From: Myxococcus xanthus
GTDB lineage: Bacteria > Myxococcota > Myxococcia > Myxococcales > Myxococcaceae
Assembly (NCBI RefSeq): GCF_013116825.1
Contig: NZ_JABFNS010000014.1
Coordinates: 1 to 64,000, forward strand
DNA: 64,000 bases
Reading direction: 5' to 3'
Each line of letters begins with the position of its first letter. Positions within the stretch are counted from its first letter, which is position 1. Shown here one piece after another: positions 1 through 9,100 of the stretch. The position numbers and the translations under genes were made by a program. The notes under the pieces were generated by a model. That model was not told where the DNA came from. It saw only the letters and a program-made list of their open reading frames with translations, and did not search any database.

Positions 1-100
1 CCTCCGGTTGCATTAGAAGGCGGCCGCCGCCGCGCCTTGAAGCACCACGCGTCTGTCGAGTTCGTCGCCCATGACGGCCGCCTTCTAATGCAACCGGAGG
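1..100. repeat. 26-bp perfect inverted repeat at the window edge
   Basis: Bases 1-26 are the exact reverse complement of bases 75-100, separated by 48 nt. The arms begin CCTCCGGTTGCATTAGAAGG and end in CGGCCG next to the spacer. Pairing stops at base 27 against 74. The left end may continue beyond the window. No U-tract follows, so a simple terminator is unlikely. It could be a miniature inverted-repeat element, the end of a larger element, or a structured RNA. The pairing is certain; the function is unknown. Confidence 0.8.
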
Positions 101-214
101 ACCACGACACCCAAAACTCCAACCTATTGGATTTGCTCCCCTCCCTAAACCTCCCGTGCAACAAACCTCTCAAAACGATAGAGACTCCACTCATTCTGAA
201 AGGAGGCCTACAGC
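101..214 (+). promoter_or_regulatory. AT-richer leader of the sigma-54 activator gene
   Basis: This stretch has clearly lower GC and many pyrimidine runs on the plus strand compared with its surroundings. It ends in a strong ribosome binding site, AAGGAGG (about 200-206), 8 nt before the GTG at 215. I could not find a convincing -10/-35 or -24/-12 box. Confidence 0.4.
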
Positions 215-1852
215 GTGGGTGGCCGTTTCGAGCTGGACTTGAGTGAGCTGCTGTCGTTCGAGCCAGGGGGCGGGCTCATCCACTTCGGAGGCCAGCGCGT
301 GCTGCTGATGGACCCGGTGGCGCTGGGGCTGCTTCGCAAGGAACTCATCAAGCTGATGGGGATGACGGCGGCGCGGGGCACCTTCACGCGCCTGGGCTAC
401 GCGCACGGCTGGCGCACGGCCGAGGCGATGAAGGGCGCGGTTCCCTGGAAGGACGAATCCCTGTGGCGCCGAGCCGGCGGGCGGTTGCACACCCTCCAGG
501 GGCAGGTCCGGGTGGAGCCCGTCCAGCGCCGCGCGGACGAAGGCCCGGAGCCCTTCGCCGAAGCGCAGTGGCACGACTCCTATGAAGCCGAGCAGCACCT
601 GCTGCACCTGGGCCAGTCCGACCAGCCGGTGTGCTGGAGCCTCACCGGCTTCGCGTCCGGCTACATGAGCTACGTCAACGGCAAGCCCATCTACGGCACG
701 GAGCTGCGCTGCGTGGGCAAGGGCGACGCGGCATGCCACTACGTGGGCCGCCCCGCCGAGGAGTGGAGCACCGAGTGCACCGAAGTGCTGCGCCTCTACG
801 AAACCCAGTGCATGGAAGGCACGCTGGCGCAGGTGACGGAGGCGCTGCGGCAGGCGGAGCGCAAGCTGCGCGCGAAGCGGCAGTCGCTGGCGCGCGCGGG
901 CGTGACGGAGGACCCGGCGGGCATGGTGGCGCGCTCGGAGGCGATGCAGCGAATCATCAACCTGGCGCGCAGGGTGGCGAAGGTGGACTCCACGGTGCTC
1001 GTCACGGGTGAGAGCGGCGTGGGCAAGGAGCGCATCGCCCGCCTCATCCATGACGAGTCAGGCCGCGCGCACAAGGCCTTCGTCGCCGTCAACTGCGCCG
1101 CCGTCACGGAAAGCCTGCTGGAGAGCGAGCTGTTCGGCCACGCGCGCGGCGCCTTCACCGGCGCCACCCACGACAGGGCCGGCCTCTTCGAAGCGGCCCA
1201 TGGCGGCACCCTCTTCCTGGATGAAGTGGGCGAGGTGCCACCATCCATGCAGGCCAAGCTGCTGCGCGTGCTGCAAGAGCGCGAGGTGCGCCGCGTGGGC
1301 GAGAATGCCAGCCGCAAGGTGGACGTGCGGCTGGTGGCCGCCACCAACCGCGACCTCGCGGAAGAGGTCCGCCAGGGGCGCTTCCGTCAGGACCTCTACT
1401 ACCGGCTGCGCGTCATCGAGCTGAAGATTCCGCCGCTGCGTGAGCGCCGCGACGACGTGCTCCCCCTGGCGCGGCTGCTGCTCGCCGAGGCCGCGGAGCG
1501 CCTGGGCCGCAGGGTGTCGGGCCTGTCCCCGGACGCGGCGGACCAGCTGCTGCGCTATGCGTGGCCCGGCAACGTGCGTGAGCTGAGCAACGCCGTGGAG
1601 CGCGCGGTGGCGCTGTGCGAGGGCACTCGGGTGGAGCGGGAGGACCTGCCGGAGGAGGTCCGCGCCGCGCCTCCCAGCCTGGTGCCCACCGGCAATCCGC
1701 AGCGGCTGGAGGACATGGAGAAGCACTACATCCTGGCGGTGCTGGCGCAGAACGGCGGCAACCGCGCGCGCACCGCCGAGCAGCTCGACATCGGCGTGGC
1801 GACCCTCTACCGCAAGCTCAAGCAGTACGGCCACCCGGAGGCGGCCCACTGA
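215..1852 (+). CDS. Sigma-54-dependent activator with V4R-like sensor domain
   Basis: This is an enhancer-binding protein that hydrolyses ATP to open sigma-54 promoters. Residues 1-185 resemble the XylR N-terminal plus V4R small-molecule-sensing module, with a CHYVGR segment near 174-179. A linker follows, then the AAA+ domain with Walker A GESGVGKE (about 266), the sigma-54 contact loop GAFTGA (about 311) and Walker B FLDEVGE (about 332). A Fis-type helix-turn-helix lies at about 500-540. The GTG start is fixed by AAGGAGG 8 nt upstream. Because it lacks a receiver domain it is probably ligand-controlled, not phosphorylated. It is convergent with the next gene (18 nt gap) and no obvious target operon adjoins it. 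Ligand and targets are unknown. Confidence 0.93.
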   Translation: MGGRFELDLSELLSFEPGGGLIHFGGQRVLLMDPVALGLLRKELIKLMGMTAARGTFTRLGYAHGWRTAEAMKGAVPWKDESLWRRAGGRLHTLQGQVRVEPVQRRADEGPEPFAEAQWHDSYEAEQHLLHLGQSDQPVCWSLTGFASGYMSYVNGKPIYGTELRCVGKGDAACHYVGRPAEEWSTECTEVLRLYETQCMEGTLAQVTEALRQAERKLRAKRQSLARAGVTEDPAGMVARSEAMQRIINLARRVAKVDSTVLVTGESGVGKERIARLIHDESGRAHKAFVAVNCAAVTESLLESELFGHARGAFTGATHDRAGLFEAAHGGTLFLDEVGEVPPSMQAKLLRVLQEREVRRVGENASRKVDVRLVAATNRDLAEEVRQGRFRQDLYYRLRVIELKIPPLRERRDDVLPLARLLLAEAAERLGRRVSGLSPDAADQLLRYAWPGNVRELSNAVERAVALCEGTRVEREDLPEEVRAAPPSLVPTGNPQRLEDMEKHYILAVLAQNGGNRARTAEQLDIGVATLYRKLKQYGHPEAAH

Positions 1853-1870
1853 GTCGCGAAGGGCCCGGCG

Positions 1871-2599
1871 TCAGTTGAGGTACTGGTCCCGGTCCGGCCG
1901 GTCCTGCCGCACCACCTGCAGGTGCTTGGAGCGGCCCTTCAACTGACGCTGCAGCCGCCAGTGCTGCAGGTGCAGCCACAGCTTGCGCGGGCTGGCCCCG
2001 CGCACGTAGGCGAACGCCATGCAGAGGCCCAGCAAATCCGGCACCTGCGTCTGCCAGCCGCTGGTGACGGCCGACAGGACGACGAAGCCCGCACCGATGC
2101 CCGCCAGCGCGTTACCCGACAGCGGCAGCCCCCAGAAGTTCGTCTGCCCCCGGCCAATGGAGAGTCCGTAGGACACCCACAGCACCGACGTCATGACGTT
2201 GCCGCCCGCGTACGCCTGCACCGTCGCGCCGGGCACCAGCATGGCCAGCAGCGAGGTGATGAGGCCCGCGCTCACCGCGATGCCCAGCGCCACCATCAAC
2301 AGGCGCCTGCTGCCCCAGATGGACTCCAGGTAGCCGCCAATGGACCAGGTGATGATGGCGCCGAAGATGATGCCGATGGGGCTGGACTCGATGAAGGCGT
2401 ACGTCAGCGGCTGCCACAGGTAGAGCTTGCCGAACACCAGGTCCGGGAACAGCAGCAGCAAACCACCCGACTGCGACTTCGTGAGGTGGAACATCACGGA
2501 GCCCGCCACCAGCGCCACCGCCAACTTGGACGCCGTGGTCTCCAGGCCGGGCAGTCCCATGCCGCCGCCCCCGCCTCCGAAGCTCCTCATCGGTCGCAT
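1871..2599 (-). CDS. Rhomboid-like multipass membrane protein, probably not a protease
   Basis: The 242-residue protein begins with a glycine-rich segment (about 8-13) and then has about six hydrophobic helices, giving the overall look of the rhomboid/Der superfamily. The rhomboid catalytic signature GxSG is not present; the equivalent stretch reads GGNVMTS. No histidine is seen in the last helices. I therefore infer a pseudoprotease or membrane scaffold. The C-terminal 40 residues are basic and hydrophilic, presumably cytoplasmic. A GAGAGG-like ribosome binding site precedes the ATG. It stands alone on the minus strand between the activator gene and a tiny gene. Family assignment is moderate; function is unassigned. 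Confidence 0.75.
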   Translation of the reverse strand: MRPMRSFGGGGGGMGLPGLETTASKLAVALVAGSVMFHLTKSQSGGLLLLFPDLVFGKLYLWQPLTYAFIESSPIGIIFGAIITWSIGGYLESIWGSRRLLMVALGIAVSAGLITSLLAMLVPGATVQAYAGGNVMTSVLWVSYGLSIGRGQTNFWGLPLSGNALAGIGAGFVVLSAVTSGWQTQVPDLLGLCMAFAYVRGASPRKLWLHLQHWRLQRQLKGRSKHLQVVRQDRPDRDQYLN

Positions 2600-2678
2600 T
2601 CAGTACACCATCCTCTCGTTGCTCAGAGCCGTCCAAAGGTGGTGGAACACCGCTCGCTTCGCAACCCCAAATGACGAA

Positions 2679-2711
2679 GGGCGCCCATCCCCGATACCGG
2701 GGAAAGCGCCC
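2679..2711. terminator. Stem-loop between two minus-strand genes
   Basis: GGGCGC (2679-2684) pairs with GCGCCC (2706-2711), and inside it CCCC (2689-2692) pairs with GGGG (2699-2702). It lies downstream of the small minus-strand gene ending at 2749 and could end its transcript. No U-tract follows, so this would be a hairpin-only or Rho-aided site. Confidence 0.4.
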
Positions 2712-2748
2712 TCGCACACTCACGCTTCGTCAACTGCCTCGCGGCCAA

Positions 2749-2946
2749 TCAAGCCTTCGGCTTGTAGAAGAGCGTGATGGTCAAGCAGTGGAACTCCTTG
2801 TCGGAGGACTGCGTCACCACCCTGTCGACCACCTCGAGGTTGGAGTTCTCCTTGAGCCACTTGGTGATGTTCTCACCCATGTTCTCGCGGTCACGCGCGA
2901 GCGTGGTGGAGAACACCTTGACGCCCGTGAAGCTGATAACGCCCAT
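2749..2946 (-). CDS. Small conserved-looking protein of unknown function
   Basis: The 65-residue protein opens MGVISFTGVKVFSTT and has a mixed alpha/beta character with no signal peptide or membrane segment. I do not recognise the family. The ATG at 2946 is preferred because GAGGG sits about 6 nt upstream. An in-frame ATG at 2961 would add five residues but lacks a ribosome binding site. A short hairpin, CAAGCC/GGCTTG, overlaps the stop codon. Codon use matches neighbouring genes and the reading frame is intact, so I consider it real despite its size. It may be a small dimeric or ligand-binding protein, but this is only a guess. Confidence 0.6.
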   Translation of the reverse strand: MGVISFTGVKVFSTTLARDRENMGENITKWLKENSNLEVVDRVVTQSSDKEFHCLTITLFYKPKA

Positions 2947-3109
2947 TCCGACCCTCGTCATAAACCAGAGATTCTGGACGTTTACCCCGAGACGATTCCG
3001 CCATCAAGAATCGGGCCCGACAATCCGGCCCTTGCGCGTCCTGGGCATCCCACCCGGGAGGTGGGCTCCCGAGCCTCGCACGGAGCGCGCGGGCTCGGGG
3101 GCTGGAACG

Positions 3110-3355
3110 TCACCGGCCGCTGGCGGCCTTGCGCGACAGGCAGGTGACCTCGTCCTTGCAGGCCGGGCCAATGCCTTCGGGGTGTGCCGTCAGGGGCGTC
3201 TTGTCGCTCTCCTCCACGCTGCACACCACGCACTTGCGCTTGCGGTTGCGACGCTCGGCGCGGCGCTGCTCTGCGATGGCCTTGGCCCGCTCACGCGCCG
3301 TCTTCGCGTCCACCTCGTTGCTCATCTCGCGTCCTGGTTGGGAGTCCTGTGTCAT
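3110..3355 (-). CDS. Small Lys/Arg-rich protein with four cysteines, coupled to the thiolase gene
   Basis: The start codon overlaps the thiolase stop (ATGA at 3352-3355), so the two are very likely translationally coupled. The 81-residue product has a strongly basic helical half (about 20-41, RERAKAIAEQRRAERRNRKR) followed by CVVC and two further cysteines (CKDEVTC). That arrangement suggests a small zinc ribbon. An alternative ATG at residue 11 would remove a poorly characteristic N-terminus. The family is not recognised. The basic helix plus Zn-like cluster would suit nucleic acid or ribosome binding, which is inference only. Confidence 0.6.
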   Translation of the reverse strand: MTQDSQPGREMSNEVDAKTARERAKAIAEQRRAERRNRKRKCVVCSVEESDKTPLTAHPEGIGPACKDEVTCLSRKAASGR

Positions 3356-4551
3356 CAGAGCGCCTCGACGAGCACCGCGATGCCCTGGCCGCCACCGATG
3401 CAGGCGGACCCGATACCATAGCGGGCGCCGCGACGCTTCAGCTCGTACACCAGCGTGGTGGTGATGCGAGCGCCGGAAGCCCCCAGCGGGTGCCCCACGG
3501 CGATGGCGCCGCCGTTGACGTTGGTGCGCTCACGGGGCAGCCCCAGCTCCTTCTCCACCGCCAGGTACTGCGGCGCGAAGGCCTCGTTGACCTCGAAGAG
3601 GTCGATGTCCGACAGCTGACACTGAGCGCGCTCCAGCAGCTGGCGGATGGCCGGCGCGGGGCCGATGCCCATGATTTTCGGGTCGCAGCCGGAGACGCCC
3701 CAGTTGACGAGCCGGGCAATGGGCTGCAGGCCGTGCTTCTTCACGAAGCTGCCGGTGGCCATCACCATGGAGCCGGCGCCGTCGCAGATGCCGCTGGCCG
3801 CGCCCGCGTGCACCACGCCGTCCTTCTTGAAGACCTTGGGCAGCTTGCGCAGGCTCTCCACCGACGTCTCCGGGCGGTTGTGCTCGTCCCGGGACACCAC
3901 CGTCTCCCCCTTCTTCGTCTTCAGCGTGACGGGGGCGATTTCCTCCTGGAAGCGGCCCGCCTCCTGCGCGGCGGCGAAGCGCTTCTGGGTGAGGACGGCG
4001 TACTCGTCCACCTGGTCCTGCGTGAGCGAGTAGTCCACCGCGAGCTGCTCGGCGGTGAGCGCCATGGCCTGGCCGGTGTAGCTGTCGGTGAGGGCCGTCC
4101 ACAGCATGTCCTCCAGGCTGCCCTTGCCCAGCGGCAGGCCCCAGCGGGCGCCGCGGATGACATGGGGGGCCTGGCTCATGGACTCGGTGCCACCGGCCAG
4201 CACGACGGCGGCCTGCTCGGTGAGCATCAGCTCCGCCGCCGTGATGAAGGCCTGGAAGCCGGAGCCGCACAGCCGGTTGACGCCCAGCGCGGGCACGGGG
4301 ACAGGCACGCCGGTGCGCAGGCCCACGTGGCGCGGCAGATAGATGGCGTCCGCGCTGGTCTGCACCACGTTGCCGTAGACGACGTGCTGGACGTCTTCCG
4401 GAGACACCTTCGCCTGGGCCAACGCGGCCTTCGCCGACTCCACGGCGAGGTCGGTGGCACTGAGGTCCTTCAGGCTCCCCCCGTAGGTACCGAACGGGGT
4501 GCGCTTGCCGGACAGGAAGTAGATTTCCTCGTTCTTGGACACGCTCTTCAT
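3355..4551 (-). CDS. Thiolase (acetyl-CoA acetyltransferase / 3-ketoacyl-CoA thiolase)
   Basis: The product condenses acyl-CoA units or cleaves 3-ketoacyl-CoA. At 398 residues it has normal thiolase length. Catalytic residues are visible: nucleophilic Cys95 in NRLCGSGFQ, His354 in GHPLGASG, and Cys384 in [10 protein letters not shown]. Sequence alone does not decide between degradative thiolase (last step of beta-oxidation) and biosynthetic acetoacetyl-CoA formation. It is followed by the coupled small cysteine protein and preceded by a membrane-protein gene on the same strand, with a GC-rich hairpin in the 76-nt gap. No other beta-oxidation gene adjoins it, although acyl-CoA dehydrogenases lie at 15.5 and 43.3 kb. 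Confidence 0.93.
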   Translation of the reverse strand: MKSVSKNEEIYFLSGKRTPFGTYGGSLKDLSATDLAVESAKAALAQAKVSPEDVQHVVYGNVVQTSADAIYLPRHVGLRTGVPVPVPALGVNRLCGSGFQAFITAAELMLTEQAAVVLAGGTESMSQAPHVIRGARWGLPLGKGSLEDMLWTALTDSYTGQAMALTAEQLAVDYSLTQDQVDEYAVLTQKRFAAAQEAGRFQEEIAPVTLKTKKGETVVSRDEHNRPETSVESLRKLPKVFKKDGVVHAGAASGICDGAGSMVMATGSFVKKHGLQPIARLVNWGVSGCDPKIMGIGPAPAIRQLLERAQCQLSDIDLFEVNEAFAPQYLAVEKELGLPRERTNVNGGAIAVGHPLGASGARITTTLVYELKRRGARYGIGSACIGGGQGIAVLVEAL

Positions 4552-4576
4552 GGTGGTCGTCTACCTACTCTCATGG

Positions 4577-4597
4577 GGCGCGCGGTGCACGCGCGCC
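4577..4597. terminator. GC-rich stem-loop between the membrane-protein gene and the thiolase gene
   Basis: GGCGCGCG (4577-4584) pairs perfectly with CGCGCGCC (4590-4597) around a 5-nt loop. It sits in the 76-nt gap between two minus-strand genes, so it may end the upstream transcript or separate expression of the two. No U-tract is seen. Confidence 0.4.
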
Positions 4598-4627
4598 GTG
4601 ACGTCGTGACGTGTGGGACGGGCGGCC

Positions 4628-5275
4628 CTAGGGCGCGCGCGGCCCGAAAAAGGCGCTGGCGACGATGGCAAGCGCGATGACGGTCCACAACAAACCTTGA
4701 AGGTTCTGTTTCCGGATTTCCTTGCGGCCGAGCCCCTGGTACCAGGAACGCCCGGCTGCCACCCTGCCTTCCCAGGTGAAATCCCCGGCGGGCTGCAACC
4801 CGTCCAGGCGGCGCAGGTGCGCGCGCAGCAGGCGGTCGGGCGAAGCGTCCTCCAGTGAACCCGCCAGGTAGACACCGGGCACCTCCAGCGCCGGGCGCCG
4901 GTAGTCCGCGGTGATGACGAAGCCCCCGGAGGCCAGGGGCGTGAGGAGGTACAGCCGGGGCACGCCGCCCTGCCCCTCGTGGAGCGTGGCGAAGACGCGC
5001 TCACCCGGGTGGGCCCAATCGTAGGAGCGCGTGGCGCGCTGGAGGCGCGGCTTCTCCTCATGGCTGCCCAGCGGCACGAAGCCCAGCGCCTGGAGCTGGT
5101 TGGCGCGCCCCGACAGCTCCAGGGGCAAATCCATCTGGTCCGCGGGCGCCTCGGGCTCCACCCGCACGCTGGACGGGAAGAGGAAGAGGATGCTGCGCCA
5201 CAGATTCATGGACAGCAGCACGAGCGCCAGCACCAGGCCGGCGACGGCGATGCCCAACTCGGCGAGGACGTTCAT
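4628..5275 (-). CDS. Membrane-anchored protein of unknown function
   Basis: The product is 215 residues when started at the ATG at 5275, which has GGAGG about 10 nt upstream. The frame is open further upstream to 5563, but that extension is Ser/Arg-rich, unlike protein, and overlaps the neighbouring gene. A hydrophobic helix at about 5-32 is followed by a soluble domain of about 150 residues and a second helix near the C-terminus (about 192-208). Both termini may therefore face the same side. I do not recognise the central domain. It may share a transcript with the thiolase downstream. Confidence 0.7.
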   Translation of the reverse strand: MNVLAELGIAVAGLVLALVLLSMNLWRSILFLFPSSVRVEPEAPADQMDLPLELSGRANQLQALGFVPLGSHEEKPRLQRATRSYDWAHPGERVFATLHEGQGGVPRLYLLTPLASGGFVITADYRRPALEVPGVYLAGSLEDASPDRLLRAHLRRLDGLQPAGDFTWEGRVAAGRSWYQGLGRKEIRKQNLQGLLWTVIALAIVASAFFGPRAP

Positions 5276-5411
5276 GAAGGGAGGACCTCCAGGCGCATCG
5301 CCCCCCACGCCACGGGCGCGAGGAGCCGAACGAGGGAGGTCAACAAGGCGGGCCGACCGGAGACCATGACTCCGGGACCCTAGCGGAAAGCGGCGCCCGC
5401 GTGCGCTGGCT

Positions 5412-6068
5412 TCAGCGCCGGGACGCGCTGGCTGGCAGCGTGCGCCAGCGCTCGACGTCCGCCGGGGTGAGCGGGTCCTCGCCGCGCAGGAACTGCTCCA
5501 GGTGCCCCAGCGAGTCCACGCCGAAGAACAGCTCGCCGTCCGCCAGACAGGTGGGCACGCCAAAGGCCCCGGCGGCCACCGCCGCCTCGGTGTTCCGCCG
5601 GACCCGGTCCTTCACCTCCTGCGTCTGGGCCGCCGCGAGCAGCGCCTGGGCGTCCAGCCCCGCGGCCTGAATCGCCGCGCGCACGGCCTCGGGCGACTCC
5701 GCCCCCTTCCCGCCGCCCCAGGCGGAGGCATACAGGGCGCTCACCAGCCGGCTCCGGGCCTCCACGTCCTCCACGGCGGCCGTCACGCGCAGCGCGAGCA
5801 GCGGGTTGAAGGGATGCGTCGGCGGCGGCGCGAAGGGCACGCCAAGGTCATGGGCGATGCGGAAGGTCTGCTTGAAGATGTAGGCCCGCTTGGGCACGAC
5901 CTCCGCGGGACCGATGTTTCCCGTCGCGTTGAGCACCCCCGCGAGCAGCACGGGCACCGGCTCCACGGTGCGGCCATGGCGCGCGGCGAGCGCCGGCAGG
6001 CGCGTCCAGGCCAGGTAGGCATACGGCGAGATGAAATCCAGCAGGAACCGCAGTGGGGTGGGTGCCAT
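5412..6068 (-). CDS. DsbA-fold 2-hydroxychromene-2-carboxylate isomerase family protein
   Basis: The N-terminus FLLDFISPYAYLA carries the Ser that replaces the CxxC cysteines in glutathione-dependent isomerases of the kappa-class/HCCA family. Two other family segments are visible: the region NATGNIGPAEVVPKR and the cis-Pro-type segment GAFGVPTCL near 173-181. The length of 218 residues is normal. Members use glutathione to isomerise aromatic catabolic intermediates, but many homologues act on unknown substrates. No aromatic degradation genes are nearby, so the substrate is not assigned. It is separated from its neighbours by 68-136 nt and is probably transcribed alone. Confidence 0.85.
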   Translation of the reverse strand: MAPTPLRFLLDFISPYAYLAWTRLPALAARHGRTVEPVPVLLAGVLNATGNIGPAEVVPKRAYIFKQTFRIAHDLGVPFAPPPTHPFNPLLALRVTAAVEDVEARSRLVSALYASAWGGGKGAESPEAVRAAIQAAGLDAQALLAAAQTQEVKDRVRRNTEAAVAAGAFGVPTCLADGELFFGVDSLGHLEQFLRGEDPLTPADVERWRTLPASASRR

Positions 6069-6136
6069 GGGCCGAATCTAACGCGCCCCACGTCCGGGCT
6101 TTGAGGACACAGTCCCGTCGACTTTCCAGCGTCACG

Positions 6137-9100
6137 TCAGGCGCTCTGACGCAGCGCCCCCGCCCGGCGCTGGAGCGCACTCCGCAGGGAGCTGGCCAGG
6201 GCCAGCAGGCTGGAGGCCCGGGCATCCATGAAGGCCGCCTCGGCCGCCTCCAGCGCCACCACCGAGGACTCCGCGTCCCGCGCGCGCTCCGCGAGCGCCA
6301 GCCGCACCAGCCCCACCTGGAGCACGTTGCCCGTCAGCTCCGCCAGCGCGAGCGCCCGGCGCAGGTGCGCCAGCCCCTCCTCGCCGGGCAGCAGCGCCGC
6401 CAGCGCCCGGCGGGAGAGGATTTCATCCCACGGATTGGCCAGCACCGGGTCCGTGGCCCGCGCCAGCGCCGCCTCCGCCGCGTCCTGCGCCGCCACCAGG
6501 TTGCCCTGCTCGCGCTCGAAGCGGGACTGGTAGACGCGCAGCAGCGTCTCCATGCGGACGCCGCCCTCGCGCGCGGCGGCGAGGGCCGCGGGAAGTGAGC
6601 GGCGCGCCGCGCCCGCATCCTCGAAGAGCACGTCGCGGCAGGCCTGATACACCCGCAGGTGACACTGGAGCCACCGGTCCTCCGGCAGCACCCGCGCCAG
6701 CGCCTCGGCGCGGGCCACCACCGCGGCCACGTGCTCGTGCTCGCCGCGCTCCAGGTAGTACGGCGGCGTGAAGAGGGCCAGGTTGCGCTCCATCAACCGG
6801 GGGTTGCCCAGCCGCCGCACCAGCTCCGTCTTCTCCGTGAAGGCCGGGACGAACGCCGCGCCGTCGCCCGTGAAGGCCGCGCGCGTCACCACCGAGAACA
6901 GATGGAAGCCGCGCACGTCCGTGAACCCATGGGCCTCCGCCACGGCGTACCCGTCGCGCAGCGCCTGCGCGTCCAGCGGCTCGCCGCGCAGCGCCAGGTT
7001 CATGTTCATCGTGAAGCCGCCCATGCCCAGCGCCCACGCCAGACGCTTGGGCAGCCGGCCCGTCACCTCGCTCAGCCCGCGAAGCCGGTTCAGTTGCTCG
7101 TACTGAGTCTCCAGCACGCCGGAGAAGCGGCCCGTGTAGGCACACAACTGGGCAGGCGCCAGTTGCACCGCGGCGCGGTAGGGCGACACCTCCGGCTGCT
7201 CGGCCCGCACGCGCTCCAGCAGCGCCGTCAGCTCCTCCGTGCGGCCCACGCTGGCCAGCGCCATGGCCTGGAGGATGCGCAGCTCGGCCTGCTTCCAGAA
7301 GACGTCCGCGGTGCTGGCGAACGTGTCCGCCTCACGCTCGCGGAACAGCGCCTTCAGGCGCGCGGGACGTTCCGCTTCGGGCGCGGCGCACGCGGCCTCC
7401 AGCGCGGCCACCGCCTGCGTCCGCCCGTCCGCCAGGTCCACCGTGGAGGCCCAGTGGTTGCTCAACTTCCGCGCGAAGACGAGCGAGGTGGGCGGGTCGC
7501 TCGAATAGCCCACCTCCACCATCGTCACCCAGATGCGCAGCAGCAGCCTGTCACGGCCCGGGAAGTCCGGCGCGGCCTCCAGCAGCGTCGCCGCCTCCTT
7601 CAGCAGCAGCGTCGCCTCCAGCAGCGCCTGCGCCTCGATGGCGGCCCGGCCCGCGTCCAGCAGCGGGCCAATGGCCAGCTCCGGCTCCGACGAGCGCAGG
7701 TAGTGCCACCCCACCGTGCGCGACAGCTCCGGCCGCGACGAGTGCAACGTCTGGAGCGCCAGCGCCACGCGGCCGTGCGCCACGCGCCGCGCCTCCTCGG
7801 GCGTGCTGTCGTAGACGGCCTGGTGCACGGTGTCGTGCGTGAAGACGTAGCGGCCCTCCACCTCCTGGAGGAACTGCCGCTCCACGATGCCGTCCAGCAC
7901 CGCGAACAGCTCGGACTCGGGCAGCTCCGCCAGCGCGCGGAGCATGGGCAGCTCCAGGCTGCGGCCCGCGGGCGCCAGCTGGCGCAGCAGCGACACCTGC
8001 TCCGCCGGAGCACTGCCCAGGCGCGCGAGCACCGCGTCGTGGATGCTGGCGGGCAGCGGCCGCGTGTCCAGTCCCTCGACGGCGCTCCACCGGCCGCCCA
8101 CCCGCGTCAGCGCGCCTTCCTCCACCAGCGCGCGCAGGCACTCGGTGGCGAAGAAGGCGTTGCCGCCCGTCGTCTCATGCAACCGCCTGACGAAGGCCTC
8201 CGGCACGGCCAGCCCCGGCAGCGCCAGCTCCACCAGCGTGCGCACGTGCTCGGCGGCCAGCGGCTCCAAGTCCATGCGGGTGGTGATTTTCTCGTCCACC
8301 GTCTGGAAGGCCAGGCTCAGGCGGCTCAGCTCGCCGCTCCGGAACGTGCCCACCACCATGCCGCGCGTGCCGTACAGCGCGCGGATGAGGACGTTGAGCA
8401 CCTCCAGCGTGGCGCTGTCGGCCCACTGCAGGTCCTCGAAGCACAGCACCAGCGTCATCCGCCGGCCCAGCGCCTGCACCCACTCCGCCAGCGCGCCGAA
8501 GAAGGCCAGCTTCTCCTCGCCCGCCACCGGGTGCACCTCCCCCGCGTCCGGCGTCAGGCCCGGCAGCAGCTGCCGCAGCTTCGGCGACAGGCGCTCCATC
8601 ATCTCCGAGGGCGTCAGCGGCACCAGACAGCGCACCGCCTGGACGATGGGCGTCAGCGGCGCCTGCCCCTCCGCGCGGCACTGGCCCCGGCCGAAGGGCA
8701 GCTCCGCCAGCTTCGCCTGGAGCTCGAACTCCTGGAGCAGCCGCGTCTTGCCCACGCCCGCGGGCGCGCCGATGAGCACCGCGCGGGACTGGCCCCAGTC
8801 CGCCTCGGCCAGGCCGTTCATCAGCGCTTCCAGCTCCGCGGCCCGGCCCACCACTTCCGGCACGTGCAGGTAGCTGGCGCGCGCCGACAGCGGCTCCTCC
8901 GGCATCGGCACGCCGCTGGCGTGGCAGAGCGCCTCCATCAGCTCGCTGGCGTCCTGGAAGCGCTCGCGCGGATCCTTCGCCAACAGCAGGAGGATGATCT
9001 CCTCCAGCTGCGGATCCACCGGGCAAATCGTGGACGGCTTCGGCGGCGGCCGTGTCAAGTGGTCCGCCAGGAGCGCCGCCGGGGTGTTGCGCTTGAAGGG

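Noticed and set aside
1-100. Retron msr/msd region
   Set aside because: Myxobacteria carry retrons with long inverted repeats, but no reverse transcriptase gene lies to the right and the repeat could not be matched to a known msDNA.
37-246. 69-codon plus-strand frame across the leader
   Set aside because: It overlaps the inverted repeat and the ribosome binding site of the activator gene, and its product has no protein-like pattern.
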